The translations under genes and the position numbers were made by a program. 45,815 nt of DNA from Burkholderiales bacterium (GTDB lineage: Bacteria; Pseudomonadota; Gammaproteobacteria; Burkholderiales; Burkholderiaceae_E): positions 1 through 45,815 of the forward strand of contig JADCHE010000131.1 of NCBI GenBank assembly GCA_020248665.1. The letters run 5' to 3'. The notes beneath the pieces are model-generated. The model had not been told where the DNA came from, ran no database searches, and saw only the letters and a program-made list of their open reading frames with translations. Shown here in pieces: positions 1-9,065 of this stretch (the first letter of the stretch is position 1; the number at the start of each line of letters is the position of its first letter).

Positions 1-1109
1 AAGGAGTCATGCAGCGCCGCGAAGCGCTCGGCGAGGCGCGCCGCGTGCGCCGGGTCGTCGAGCTGCGCGAGCAGCGCGGTGCCCAGCGCCTCGGGCTGCG
101 CCGCGTCCTGGATGAATTCCGGCACCACCGACTCGTTGCACAGGATGTTCGGCAGCCCGACCCACGGCAGGTAGCCCATGTTCCTCATGATCCGGTAGCT
201 GAGCCAGGCCACCCGGTAGGCGATCACCATCGGCTTGCGGTAGAGCGCCACCTCGAGCGTCGCGGTGCCGCTCGCGACCAGCACCGCGTCGGACGCGGCG
301 ATCGCGTCGTGCGAGCGCCCCATCACCAGCCGGCAGTCGACGCCCTCGGGCAGCGCGCCGCCGGCCAGCATCCTGCGCAGCCGCGCGTACAGCGTCTCGG
401 TCGCCGCGGGCACCACGAAGACCAGCTCGGGGCGGCGCGCCGCGAGCCACGCGATCGTGCGCACGAAGGTCGGCCCGAGGTGCGTGATCTCGCCGCTCCG
501 GCTGCCCGGCAGCACCGCGACGACCGGGCGCCCCTCGGACAGCGCGAGCGCGCGACGCGCCCCCGCGACGTCGGCCTCGAGCGGGATCGCGTCGGCGAGC
601 GGGTGCCCGACGTAGGTCGCCGGCACGCCGGCCGCCTCGTACAGCTTCGGCTCGAACGGGAACACCAGCAGCATCCGGTCGACCGAGCGCTTGATGCCCT
701 CGATGCGGCCCCCGCGCCATGCCCAGATCGACGGCCCGATGAAGTGGGCGACGCGCACGCCGCGCTCGCGCAGCCGGCGTTCCAGGCCGAGGTTGAAGTC
801 GGGTGCGTCGACGCCGACGAACACGTCGGGCTTCCAGGCGAGCAGCCGGTCGTGCAGACGCGAGCGCATCGCGCGCAACGCCGGGTACTCGCGCAGCACT
901 TCCGCGTAGCCGTGCACCGCGAGGCGCTCGGACGGCCACCAGGCGTCGAAGCCGCGCGCGACCATCGCCGGCCCGCCGATGCCCGCCGCCTGCAGCCCCT
1001 GCGCGCTGCCGAGCCGCGACTGCAGCCCGCCGAGCACCGCGGAAGCGAGCAGGTCGCCCGAGGTTTCGCCGGCGACCATGCCGAGGCGGAACGGCCCGGC
1101 GTCCGGCAT
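1..1109 (-). CDS. lpxB: Lipid-A-disaccharide synthase (3' end outside window)
   Basis: This glycosyltransferase condenses UDP-2,3-diacylglucosamine with lipid X to form the lipid A disaccharide at the inner face of the cytoplasmic membrane. About 369 residues are visible and no stop is reached before the window edge; the family is usually about 380 residues, so only a short C-terminus is missing. The protein opens MPDAGPFRLGMVAGETSGD, the family's N-terminal glycine-rich segment, and carries VLPGSRSGEI mid-protein. I chose the ATG at 1109 because recognisable homology begins right after it. An in-frame TTG some 16 codons upstream cannot be excluded, and neither start has a clear ribosome-binding site. 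It is the last visible gene of the lpxD-fabZ-lpxA-lpxB run, 94 bases after lpxA. Confidence 0.93.
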   Translation of the reverse strand, partial: MPDAGPFRLGMVAGETSGDLLASAVLGGLQSRLGSAQGLQAAGIGGPAMVARGFDAWWPSERLAVHGYAEVLREYPALRAMRSRLHDRLLAWKPDVFVGVDAPDFNLGLERRLRERGVRVAHFIGPSIWAWRGGRIEGIKRSVDRMLLVFPFEPKLYEAAGVPATYVGHPLADAIPLEADVAGARRALALSEGRPVVAVLPGSRSGEITHLGPTFVRTIAWLAARRPELVFVVPAATETLYARLRRMLAGGALPEGVDCRLVMGRSHDAIAASDAVLVASGTATLEVALYRKPMVIAYRVAWLSYRIMRNMGYLPWVGLPNILCNESVVPEFIQDAAQPEALGTALLAQLDDPAHAARLAERFAALHDS

Positions 1110-1203
1110 GGCGACCGCGGTGCCCGCGGCAGTCGCATCGGGGACGGTCGGCTTCAAGGTCGGCGGCCCGCGGTCCGGCGCTGCGCCACGCGCTTCGCCG
1201 CCC

Positions 1204-2037
1204 TCAGCGCACGAGGCCGCGCTCGACCCGCGCGAGGAACGCGGTCAGCAGCCGCAGCGCATCCGCCTGTCCGAGCGCGGACGGGGGCAGCGGGGTCGCG
1301 GGCGCCGCCCCGGCTGCATCGAGCTCGGCGAGTTGCGCCTCGAGCTGACCGCGCGCCTGCGCGAGCGTCAGCTCCGAGCGGTACAGCGTGCGGTAGGCGC
1401 GCCGCAGCAGCGCGACGGTGTCCGCATCGAAGCCCCGCCGCTTCAGGCCCTCGCTGTTCAGCCCGTGCGGTGCCGACGGGTTGCCCGAGGCCATCACGTA
1501 CGGCGGCACGTCGTGCAGGACGATCGTGCCGGTGCCGGTCATCGCGTGCGCGCCGACCTTGCAGAACTGGTGGACCTGCGTGCAGCCGCCGAGGATCACC
1601 CAGTCGCCGAGCTCGACGTGGCCGCCGAGGTTGGTGGTGTTCGCGAGGATGGCGTGCGAGCCGATCCGGCAGTCGTGCGCGACGTGCACGTAGGCCATGA
1701 TCCAGTTGTCGTCGCCGATCCGCGTGACGCCCGCGTCCTGCACCGTGCCGCGGTTGACCGTCACGCACTCGCGGAAGGTGTTGCCGTCACCGATCTCGAG
1801 CGTGGTCGGCTCGCCGCGGTACTTCTTGTCCTGTGGCGGCCCGCCGATCGTCGCGTGCGGATGCACGACGTTGTTGCGGCCGAGCGTGGTCGGTCCCTCG
1901 ACGGTCGCGTGCGCGAGGATCCGCGTACCCGCGCCGATCCGCACGCCGGCGCCGACGACCGCGAACGGGCCGACCTCGACGTCGTCGTCGAGCGACGCGC
2001 CCGGATCGACGCACGCGCTCCGGTGGATGCGCGCCAC
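1204..2037 (-). CDS. lpxA: UDP-N-acetylglucosamine O-acyltransferase LpxA
   Basis: LpxA catalyses the first step of lipid A synthesis, moving an R-3-hydroxyacyl chain from acyl carrier protein to the 3-OH of UDP-GlcNAc. The 277-residue product consists of left-handed beta-helix hexapeptide repeats (such as VEVGPF and IGAGTR) followed by a C-terminal alpha-helical part. The AHDC motif near residue 121 holds the expected catalytic histidine. I chose the GTG at 2037, two bases after the fabZ stop, because it begins VARIHRSACVD, which aligns with LpxA N-termini. The longer upstream reading only overlaps fabZ. Length is slightly above the E. coli protein (262). It sits in the usual lpxD-fabZ-lpxA-lpxB order and is probably translationally coupled to fabZ. 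Confidence 0.95.
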   Translation of the reverse strand: MARIHRSACVDPGASLDDDVEVGPFAVVGAGVRIGAGTRILAHATVEGPTTLGRNNVVHPHATIGGPPQDKKYRGEPTTLEIGDGNTFRECVTVNRGTVQDAGVTRIGDDNWIMAYVHVAHDCRIGSHAILANTTNLGGHVELGDWVILGGCTQVHQFCKVGAHAMTGTGTIVLHDVPPYVMASGNPSAPHGLNSEGLKRRGFDADTVALLRRAYRTLYRSELTLAQARGQLEAQLAELDAAGAAPATPLPPSALGQADALRLLTAFLARVERGLVR

Positions 2038-2039
2038 GG

Positions 2040-2537
2040 TCAGTGCCCCGCTTCGGAGGCGCCACCCGCCTTCGCCGCGCCCGTCTGCGGCGGCGCGACC
2101 TCGCGCAGCGTGCACATCAGCTCGGCCTCCGCCGCGAGTGCCCCGTCGACGGTCGCGACGCCGCGGAACTTCGAGATCGACTTCGCGAAGCGCATGATCT
2201 CCACCTCCAGGCGCAGCTGGTCGCCGGGGCCGACCGGCCGCTTGAAGCGCGCGCCGTCGATGCCGACGAAGTAGAACACCGACGAGGCGTCGGACTTGCG
2301 CCCGAGGGTCTCGAACGACAGCACGCCGGCCGCCTGCGCGAGCGCCTCGATCATCAGCACGCCCGGCATCACCGGGATGTGCGGGAAGTGGCCGACGAAG
2401 AACGGCTCGTTGATCGTCACGTTCTTGATCGCGACGATGCGCTTGCCGGGCTCGAGCTCGAGCACGCGGTCGATCAGCAGGAACGGATAGCGGTGCGGCA
2501 GGTATTCGAGGATGCCGCGGATGTCGATGGAGGTCAT
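2040..2537 (-). CDS. fabZ: (3R)-hydroxyacyl-ACP dehydratase FabZ
   Basis: FabZ dehydrates 3-hydroxyacyl-ACP during fatty acid elongation. It competes with LpxA and LpxD for hydroxyacyl-ACP, which fits its place between their genes. The 165-residue hot-dog protein contains [14 protein letters not shown] and the active-site block [18 protein letters not shown], with His50 and Glu64 as the expected catalytic pair. The start is the ATG at 2537, whose bases overlap the lpxD stop as ATGA, a typical coupling arrangement. The last 20 or so residues form an Ala/Gly-rich tail that is somewhat longer than usual. No regulatory site is visible inside the cluster. Confidence 0.97.
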   Translation of the reverse strand: MTSIDIRGILEYLPHRYPFLLIDRVLELEPGKRIVAIKNVTINEPFFVGHFPHIPVMPGVLMIEALAQAAGVLSFETLGRKSDASSVFYFVGIDGARFKRPVGPGDQLRLEVEIMRFAKSISKFRGVATVDGALAAEAELMCTLREVAPPQTGAAKAGGASEAGH

Positions 2538-3598
2538 TCGTCGTCCTTGGAGCCGTCGCCCCGCGAGGCCAGCGCGCGGATCCGCTTGCGCAGCTCGGGC
2601 AGCTGCTTGAGCGTCGCGGCCGTCCGTTCCCACTGCGCGTGCCCCTGCAGCGGCCACGCGCCGGTGTAGAAGCCCGGTTCGTCGACGCTGCGCTCGACCA
2701 GCGAGAAGCCGCCGATCACCGCGCCGTCGCAGAGCTCGATGTGCCCGGCGATGCCCACGCCGCCGCCTATCATGCAGCGTGCGCCGATCGTGGCGCTGCC
2801 GGCGATACCGACGCAGCCGGCGATCACGGTGTGCGCGCCGATCCGCACGTTGTGGCCCACCTGCACCAGGTTGTCGATCTTCACGCCGTCGGCGATGACG
2901 GTGTCGTCGAGCGCGCCGCGGTCGATCGCGCAATTCGCGCCGATCTCGACGTCGTCGCCGATCGTCACCGAGCCGAGCTGGGCGATCTTGACGAAGCCCT
3001 CGGACGAGGGTGCGAAGCCGAAGCCGTCGGCCCCGACGACCGTGCCGGAATGGATCGTCGCGCGCGCGCCGATCGTGACGCCGGCGTAGACCACGACGTT
3101 CGGGTGCAGTGTCGAGCCGGGGCCGATCGAGGCGCCCTCGCCGATCGCGCAGCCCGCGCCGATACGGGTGCCCGCGTCGATGCAGGCGCCAGCCGCGACG
3201 CTCGCGCCGGGCCCGACCTCGACGCCGGCGCCGAGCCGTGCGGCCGCGTCGACGCGCGCCGTCGGGTCGATGCCCGTGGCCCTCGGCGGCGGCGAGAGCA
3301 GCGCCTCGAACCACCGGGACACCTGCGCGTAGGCCACGTACGGGTCGGCGACGACGATCCGGGCGGTGCCCTCGGCAGCGTGGGCCTCGAGCGCCGGGGA
3401 CACGATCAGAGCGCCGGCGCGGCTCGACGCAGCGGCCTTGCCGTGGCGGCGGCCCGACAGGAACGACACTGCATCGGGACCCGCCGACTCCAGCGACGCG
3501 AGCCTCGCAACGACGCGCGCGCCGTCGCCGCGGACCGTGCCGCCGATGCGCGCCGCGATCGCATCGACCGTGACCGGCTCGGGCAGCGGACGTCGCAC
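2534..3598 (-). CDS. lpxD: UDP-3-O-acylglucosamine N-acyltransferase LpxD
   Basis: LpxD adds the second hydroxyacyl chain, to the 2-amino group of UDP-3-O-acylglucosamine, in the third step of lipid A synthesis. The 354-residue protein has an N-terminal uridine-binding domain (about residues 1-105, containing VSFLSG) and then a long run of hexapeptide repeats forming a left-handed beta helix. The motif NLVQVGHN places the likely catalytic His at 249. The GTG at 3598 was chosen because it lies 8 bases past the skp stop and gives a normal-length protein; reading further upstream only produces skp antiframe sequence. It overlaps fabZ by four bases. E. coli LpxD has 341 residues. Confidence 0.95.
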   Translation of the reverse strand: MRRPLPEPVTVDAIAARIGGTVRGDGARVVARLASLESAGPDAVSFLSGRRHGKAAASSRAGALIVSPALEAHAAEGTARIVVADPYVAYAQVSRWFEALLSPPPRATGIDPTARVDAAARLGAGVEVGPGASVAAGACIDAGTRIGAGCAIGEGASIGPGSTLHPNVVVYAGVTIGARATIHSGTVVGADGFGFAPSSEGFVKIAQLGSVTIGDDVEIGANCAIDRGALDDTVIADGVKIDNLVQVGHNVRIGAHTVIAGCVGIAGSATIGARCMIGGGVGIAGHIELCDGAVIGGFSLVERSVDEPGFYTGAWPLQGHAQWERTAATLKQLPELRKRIRALASRGDGSKDDE

Positions 3599-3606
3599 CG
3601 GCGTCC

Positions 3607-4134
3607 CTACTTCGCGGCGTTGAGCTGGCGCAGCACCTTCTCGGTCATGTCGATCCGGGGCGAGACGTGCACCGCGTCCTGGATGATCATGTCGTAGCGC
3701 TCCTGCTCGGCGATCTGCCGGATCACGCGGTTCGCGCGGTCGATCACCGTGGCGAGTTCCTCGTTGCGGCGCTGGTTGATGTCCTCGCGGAATTCGCGCT
3801 GCTTGCGCTGGAACTCGCGATCGAGGTCGGCGAGCTCGCGCTGGCGGCGCAGCCGCTCGCCCTCGGCGGTGACCGGCGCGTCGCGCTCGAGCTTCTCCGA
3901 CATCTGCTTCAGGCGGGCGGCGAGGTCCTGCAGGTCCTTGTCCCGGCGAGAGAACTCCTGCTGGATCCGCTCCTGCGCGGACTTCGCGGCGCTCGACTCG
4001 CGGATGATCCGCTCCAGACTGACGTAGCCGATCTTCGGCGGCGCGTCCTGCGCGACGGCGAACGCCGACGCCGCGCAGAGCGCGCCCGCTGCGACGAACC
4101 GGGCGAGCCGGGCGGGCCGGACGGTGGAGGTCAT
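3607..4134 (-). CDS. skp: Periplasmic chaperone Skp/OmpH
   Basis: Skp is a trimeric periplasmic chaperone that holds unfolded outer-membrane proteins for delivery to the BAM complex, whose core subunit is encoded just upstream. The 175-residue product starts with a signal peptide: basic residues, a hydrophobic Ala-rich stretch, and likely cleavage near AFAVAQ around residue 27. It then has [10 protein letters not shown] and a long charged Gln/Arg/Glu-rich coiled coil typical of the family's tentacle helices. I chose the ATG at 4134; an upstream in-frame ATG would put a hydrophilic extension before the signal peptide. It lies 88 bases after bamA and 8 bases before lpxD. It ends in TAG. Confidence 0.93.
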   Translation of the reverse strand: MTSTVRPARLARFVAAGALCAASAFAVAQDAPPKIGYVSLERIIRESSAAKSAQERIQQEFSRRDKDLQDLAARLKQMSEKLERDAPVTAEGERLRRQRELADLDREFQRKQREFREDINQRRNEELATVIDRANRVIRQIAEQERYDMIIQDAVHVSPRIDMTEKVLRQLNAAK

Positions 4135-4222
4135 CGGATCGGTTCCATGGAGCGGCTTCCGGTGGGCGAGCCGGGGCGGGGCGGCCGCATTCTCGCACAC
4201 CTGCGGCACGGCGAGGCCCCGC

Positions 4223-6499
4223 TCAGAAGCCCGTCCCGATCTGGAACTGGAAGCGCTGCGTACGGTCGCCGGGCTGCCTGTTGATCGGGTAGCCGAGCGA
4301 CAGCTTCAGCGGACCGAGCGGCGACAGCCAGTTGAGGCCGAAGCCGGCCGAATAGCGCAGGTCGCCGATGTTGATGGTGTCGGCGAAGACGTTGCCCACG
4401 TCCACGAAGGTGAACATCCGGACGATCTGCTCGTTGCCGGTGCCGGGCAACGGGAACAGGAACTCGAAGCTGCCGACCAGCTTCGACTGGCCGCCGCGCG
4501 GGAACCCGTCGCTGTCGCGAGGGCCCAGGCTCGCCGCCTCGAAGCCGCGCACCGAACCGATGCCGCCCGCGTAGTAGTTCTTGAAGATCGGGTAGAGATT
4601 GTCGCCCCAGGACAAGCCGCGCGCGACCGAACCGTAGAGTCCGATCGTGTAGTCCTTGGTCAGCGGCTTGTAGTACTGCGTGTCGAAGTTCGCGCGCACG
4701 TAGCGCAGGTCGCCGACCGGCAGAGTGAACTCGACGTTCGAGGACATCAGCAGGCCTCGGGTCGGGGTCAGCGGGCTGTCGCGCTCGTCGCGCAGCCAGC
4801 CGAGCGTGCCGAGCACCGCCCAGCTCGACTCGCCGAACGCCTCGACGTACTCCCTGAAGCGCACGGGCGCGTTCGTCCCGAGCGACAGCGTGTTGCGCTC
4901 GTAGATGACACCGAAGTTCACCCGGTCGACCTCGGTGTACGGCAGGCCGAAGCGCAGCCCGACGCCCTGCGTCAGCGTGCGGTAGTCGCCCAGCCCGAGC
5001 TGGTCGGCGTTGAAGCGGCGGCTGTACAGCTCGAAGGTCCGCGACACGCCGTCGGCGGTGAAGTACGGGTCGGTGCTTCGCAGGTCGATCGTCTGCTGCG
5101 TGCGCCCGGTGTTGACGTTGAGTGCGAGCGACTTGCCGGTACCGAGGAAGTTCTGCTGGTTGACCGATGCGGTGAGGATCAGGCTGTCGGTGCTCGAGAA
5201 GCCCACGCCGACCAGGAAGGTGCCGGTCGAGCGCTCGGTGACGTTGACGTTCAGGTCGACCTGGTCGGGCGCGTCGGGCACCGGCACGGTGTCGATCGTC
5301 ACGTCGGTGAAGAAGCCGAGCCGCGTCAGCCGCTGGCGCGACAGCCGGATCTTGTCGGTGTCGTACCAGGCGCCCTCGAACTGGCGCAGCTCGCGGCGGA
5401 TCACCTCGTCTCGGCTGCGGGCATTGCCCGAGATGTTGATCCGGCGCACGTAGGCCCGGCGGCCGACGTCGACGTTGACGTTGAAGAAGACGGTCCGCTT
5501 GTCGCGGTCGACCTCGGGAATCGCGTTGACGTTGGCGAACGCGTAGCCGATCGATCCGTACAGCTCGGTCATCGCGCGCGTCGAGTCGGCGAGCCGCTGT
5601 CCGTTGAAGACGTCGCCCTCCCGGACCAGCATCAGCGCGTCGAGCTCCTTCTCGCGCCCGAGCGTGTTGCCGCTGAAGCGGAACCCCGAGACCGTGAAGC
5701 GCTCGCCCTCGGAGATGTTGATGGTGATGTAGACGCCCTCGCGGTCCGGGTCGATCGAGACCTGCGTCGAGATGACAGCGAACTCGAGGTAGCCGCGGTT
5801 CAGGTAGAAGGAGCGGAGCCGCTCCAGGTCGCCCGCCAGCTTCTCGCGCGCGTACTGGTCGGTCTTGGTGTACCAGGACAGCCAGGTCGGCGTCGTCAGC
5901 GACAGCTGATCGAGCAGCGTGCGCTCGCTGAACACCTGGTTGCCGACGATGCGGATCTCCGTGATCCGTGCGTCGCCCCCCTCGTCGATCGCGAGCGCGA
6001 TGCCGACGCGGTTGCGCTCCTGCGGCGTCACCGTCGCCGTCACGCGCGCCGCGTACTTGCCGCGCGCGAGGTACTGGCGCTTGATCTCCTGCTCCGCACG
6101 GTCGAGCAACGAGCGGTCGAAGATCCGCGACTCGGCGAGCCCGAGCGCGCTCAGCGCCTTCAGCATCGTCTCGGCCGGGATGTCCTTGGCGCCACTGATC
6201 TCGACCGACGCGATCGACGGGCGCTCCTCGAGGTAGACGACGAGCACGTCGTTCTCGACCTCTAGCCGAACGTCGTTGAAGAGGCCGGTCGCATAGAGCG
6301 CGCGAATCGCCTGCGCGGCGCGCTGGTCGTCGATCCGCTCGCCGACCTTCACCGGCAGGTAGCCGAACACCGTGCCCGGCTCGACACGCTGGACGCCGAC
6401 GAGTCGGATGTCGCGGACGGTGAAGGGATCGAAGGCCCACGCGAGCGGGCCGAACATGCTCGCGACGACCGCGAACATGGCTGAAACGAACGGACGCAT
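4223..6499 (-). CDS. bamA: Outer membrane protein assembly factor BamA
   Basis: BamA is the central subunit of the BAM complex and inserts beta-barrel proteins into the outer membrane. The 758-residue precursor has a signal peptide ending near PLAWA (residue 22). Five POTRA domains follow to about residue 420, then an Omp85 beta barrel. The barrel carries the conserved SVRGFE motif of the lid loop and ends in aromatic residues (QIGTGF), the usual C-terminal barrel signature. The ATG at 6499 is preferred over one nine codons upstream because it gives a clean signal peptide and has GGGAG five bases before it. An inverted repeat lies directly over this ribosome-binding site. The gene sits between rseP and skp. 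Confidence 0.97.
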   Translation of the reverse strand: MRPFVSAMFAVVASMFGPLAWAFDPFTVRDIRLVGVQRVEPGTVFGYLPVKVGERIDDQRAAQAIRALYATGLFNDVRLEVENDVLVVYLEERPSIASVEISGAKDIPAETMLKALSALGLAESRIFDRSLLDRAEQEIKRQYLARGKYAARVTATVTPQERNRVGIALAIDEGGDARITEIRIVGNQVFSERTLLDQLSLTTPTWLSWYTKTDQYAREKLAGDLERLRSFYLNRGYLEFAVISTQVSIDPDREGVYITINISEGERFTVSGFRFSGNTLGREKELDALMLVREGDVFNGQRLADSTRAMTELYGSIGYAFANVNAIPEVDRDKRTVFFNVNVDVGRRAYVRRINISGNARSRDEVIRRELRQFEGAWYDTDKIRLSRQRLTRLGFFTDVTIDTVPVPDAPDQVDLNVNVTERSTGTFLVGVGFSSTDSLILTASVNQQNFLGTGKSLALNVNTGRTQQTIDLRSTDPYFTADGVSRTFELYSRRFNADQLGLGDYRTLTQGVGLRFGLPYTEVDRVNFGVIYERNTLSLGTNAPVRFREYVEAFGESSWAVLGTLGWLRDERDSPLTPTRGLLMSSNVEFTLPVGDLRYVRANFDTQYYKPLTKDYTIGLYGSVARGLSWGDNLYPIFKNYYAGGIGSVRGFEAASLGPRDSDGFPRGGQSKLVGSFEFLFPLPGTGNEQIVRMFTFVDVGNVFADTINIGDLRYSAGFGLNWLSPLGPLKLSLGYPINRQPGDRTQRFQFQIGTGF

Positions 6500-6503
6500 G
6501 GAA

Positions 6504-6508
6504 CTCCC
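6504..6508 (-). promoter_or_regulatory. Ribosome-binding site of bamA
   Basis: On the minus strand the sequence reads GGGAG, ending five bases before the ATG at 6499. This decides the bamA start. Its three G residues also form the end of the right arm of the adjacent hairpin, so access to the site could depend on that fold. Confidence 0.6.
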
Positions 6509-6530
6509 GGTTGGCCGGCCGGCCACCGGG
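6506..6530 (-). promoter_or_regulatory. Hairpin between rseP and bamA overlapping the bamA Shine-Dalgarno
   Basis: Read on the transcript strand, CCCGGT (6530-6525) pairs with ACCGGG (6511-6506) and GGCC (6524-6521) with GGCC (6516-6513). A single bulged A lies between the two helices and the loop is GGCC. The 10-base-pair stem fills nearly all the space between the rseP stop and the bamA start and includes the G residues of the likely ribosome-binding site. It could limit bamA translation or act as a processing site. High GC makes chance repeats common, so a function is inferred only. Confidence 0.45.
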
Positions 6531-6533
6531 GAC

Positions 6534-7889
6534 TCAGCCGCCGAACAGCCTGCTCAGATCGTTGAACAGGGCCACGGCCATCAACCCGACGATTGCCGCG
6601 AGACCTGCCTTCTGGGTGACCTGCATGAAGCGCTCGGACAGCGGTCGACCCTTGATCGCCTCGAGGCCGTAATATACCAAATGGCCTCCGTCGAGGACGG
6701 GGACCGGCAGCAGGTTGAGCACGCCGAGGCTCACGCTGATCAGCGCGAGGAACGCGACGTACGCGAACACGCCGACCTTCGCGGACTGCCCCGCGTAGTC
6801 CGCGATCGCGACCGGTCCGCTGAGGTTGCGCCACGACAGGTCGCCGGTCAGCATCTTGCCGAGCATGCGCAGCGAGAACCACTACATGTCCCAGGTCTGG
6901 CGCGCGCCGTAGCCGATGGCGTCAATCGGGCCGTGGACGACCCGAACCATCTCGACCTTGTTCTGCAGGGCCGCGCCGATGCGCCCGACGCTGCGGCCGC
7001 CGTCCTCCGCCCGGTCGGAGCGCTGGGCCTGCGGCACCACGACGATGCGCTGCTCGACGCCCGCGCGGCGGATCGTGAGCGGCACCTCGCGGTCCGCGCT
7101 CACGCGCAGCACGTCGATCAGGTCGGTGGCGCGCGTCACCGCCCGGCCCTCGACCGAGACCACCTCGTCCCCCGCGAGCAGGCCCGCCTTCGCGGCGCTG
7201 CCGTCGGGCAGCACCGAGCCGATCGACACGCTCCCGCCGGCGAGCTCCAGGCCGAGCGTGCGCATGAAGTCCTTCTCGATCTCCCCCGACGCGAGCCCGC
7301 GGGTGTCGAGCGCGATCTGCAGCGGCGCACCGTCGCGCCGCACGACGAGGCGCGCCGCGCGTTGCTCGACCACCGCGTCGATCAGCCGCAGCCGCAGGTC
7401 GGGCAGCGAGCGCACTTCGCGGCCGTCGATCGAGACCACCCGGTCGCCGGCGGCGATTCCGGCGGCGTCAGCCTGCGTGCCGGCGGCCGGCCGGGCCAGG
7501 ACCGCTGCCGGCTCCTCGATGCCCACCATCCCGAGGCTCGCGTACAGCGCGATCGCGAGCGCGAAGTTCGCGAGCGGGCCGGCGACGACGATGGCGGCGC
7601 GCTTGCCGAGGCTCTGGCGGTTGAACGCGCGGTGCAACTCGTTCTCCGCGACCGAGCCCGGTCCGCCCTCGCGCTCGTCGAGCATGCGCACGTAGCCGCC
7701 GAGCGGGATCGGCGAGATCGTCCACTCGGTGCGGTCGGCGCCGACCGTCCAGCGCAGCAGCGGCGTGCCGAAGCCGATCGAGAAGCGCAGCACCTTGACG
7801 CCGCACCAGCGCGCGACCGAATAGTGGCCGAGTTCGTGGACGAAGATCAGCAGCGCGAGCGCGAACAGGAATGCAATCAGGGTGGTCAT
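6534..7889 (-). pseudogene. rseP: Site-2 zinc metalloprotease RseP, interrupted by an in-frame TAG
   Basis: RseP is the intramembrane protease that cleaves anti-sigma factors and leftover signal peptides. The full span would be 451 codons, close to E. coli RseP (450). The zinc motif HELGH lies at residues 18-22 in the first membrane segment, two PDZ domains follow, and a C-terminal segment carries the second active-site motif LDGGH. However, a TAG at 6882-6884 interrupts the frame after ARQTWDM, and the frame then continues with WFSLRMLGKM in perfect register. The upstream piece (335 residues) lacks LDG, so it should be inactive alone. An ATG at 6866 could allow re-initiation. The start is the ATG at 7889, overlapping the dxr stop as ATGA. 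The break may be a real mutation or a base error. Confidence 0.85.
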
Positions 7890-9058
7890 GCAGCGGCCTC
7901 CGCCAGCCTCACCCCCGCGCATTCGCGCGCGCGGGCGTCGAGCGCCAGCACCTCGGCGGTGTCGGACGGCGCGCGCGCGGCGCCGAGCGCGTCGAGCACC
8001 GCCTCGTTGATCCGCGCGATGTCGGTGAAGCGGATCCGGCGCTCGAGGAACGCGTCGACGGTCATCTCGTTGGCCGCGTTCAGCACGCAGGGCGCCGCCG
8101 CGCCCGCGGACAGCGCCTCGCGGGCGAGCCGCAGGCAGGGAAAGCGGCCCGGGTCCGGGCGCTCGAAGTCGAGCCGCCCGTGGGTGGCTAGGTCGAGCAT
8201 CGACACGCCGCTGTCGATCCGCCCAGGGAACGCGAGCGCGTGGGCGATCGGGGTGCGCATGTCGGGGTTGCCGAGCTGGGCGAGGATCGAGCCGTCGACG
8301 TACTCGACCATCGAGTGCACGATGCTCTGCGGGTGAATGACCACGTCGAGACGGTCGGCGGGCATGTCGAACAGGAAGTGCGCCTCGATGAGCTCGAGGC
8401 CCTTGTTCATCATGGTCGCGGAATCGACCGAGATCTTTCGCCCCATGCTCCAGTTGGGATGGGCGACCGCCTGCTCCGGCGTCACCGCGGCCATCCGCGC
8501 GACATCGAACGAGCGGAACGGCCCGCCCGAGGCGGTCAGCACGATGCGGCGCACGCCGTCGCGCCGGCCACCGGCGGGTAGGCACTGGAACACCGCGTTG
8601 TGCTCGCTGTCGATCGGCAGCACGGTCGCGCCGCCGTCCCGGACGGCGCCGAGGAACACCTGTCCGGCCATCACGATCGCCTCCTTGTTGGCGAGCAGGA
8701 TGGTCTTGCCGGCGCGCGCGGCGGCCAGCGTCGGCTCGAGCCCCGCGGCGCCGACGATCGCGGCCATCACCAGGTCGGTCTCGGAGGCGGCGGCGACCTC
8801 GGCGGCTGCGTGCGGCCCGTCGAGCACCTCGGTGCGCGAGCCGCGCTCGGCGAGCGACGCGCGCAGCGTCGCGGCCGCGTCGCGCTCGGCGAGCACCGCG
8901 TAGGCCGGCTCGTGGACGAGGCACTGCTCGAGCAGCCGGGCGTGGCTGCGGCGGGCGGTCAACGCGAAGACGCTGAAGCGGTCGGGGTGGCGGCCGACGA
9001 CGTCGAGTGTGCTCTCGCCGATCGAGCCGGTCGCCCCGAGGATCGTGATCCGCTGCAT
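7886..9058 (-). CDS. dxr: 1-deoxy-D-xylulose 5-phosphate reductoisomerase
   Basis: Dxr converts DXP to 2-C-methyl-D-erythritol 4-phosphate with NADPH, the first committed step of the non-mevalonate isoprenoid pathway. It feeds undecaprenyl diphosphate synthesis by UppS, encoded two genes upstream. The 390-residue protein begins with the NADPH-binding loop [10 protein letters not shown] (residues 8-17). It has [12 protein letters not shown] and the metal/substrate region ending [13 protein letters not shown], followed by [18 protein letters not shown] and [13 protein letters not shown]. Length matches the family (about 398). Seven bases separate it from cdsA, and its stop overlaps the rseP start. 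No unusual feature is seen. Confidence 0.97.
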   Translation of the reverse strand: MQRITILGATGSIGESTLDVVGRHPDRFSVFALTARRSHARLLEQCLVHEPAYAVLAERDAAATLRASLAERGSRTEVLDGPHAAAEVAAASETDLVMAAIVGAAGLEPTLAAARAGKTILLANKEAIVMAGQVFLGAVRDGGATVLPIDSEHNAVFQCLPAGGRRDGVRRIVLTASGGPFRSFDVARMAAVTPEQAVAHPNWSMGRKISVDSATMMNKGLELIEAHFLFDMPADRLDVVIHPQSIVHSMVEYVDGSILAQLGNPDMRTPIAHALAFPGRIDSGVSMLDLATHGRLDFERPDPGRFPCLRLAREALSAGAAAPCVLNAANEMTVDAFLERRIRFTDIARINEAVLDALGAARAPSDTAEVLALDARARECAGVRLAEAAA

Positions 9059-9065
9059 CCCGGGA

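Noticed and set aside
6882-6884. TAG used as a sense codon (recoding) throughout the genome
   Set aside because: TAG ends several normal-length genes in the window (glnD, zipA, skp, the AEC carrier and the YffB-type gene), so general reassignment is not supported.
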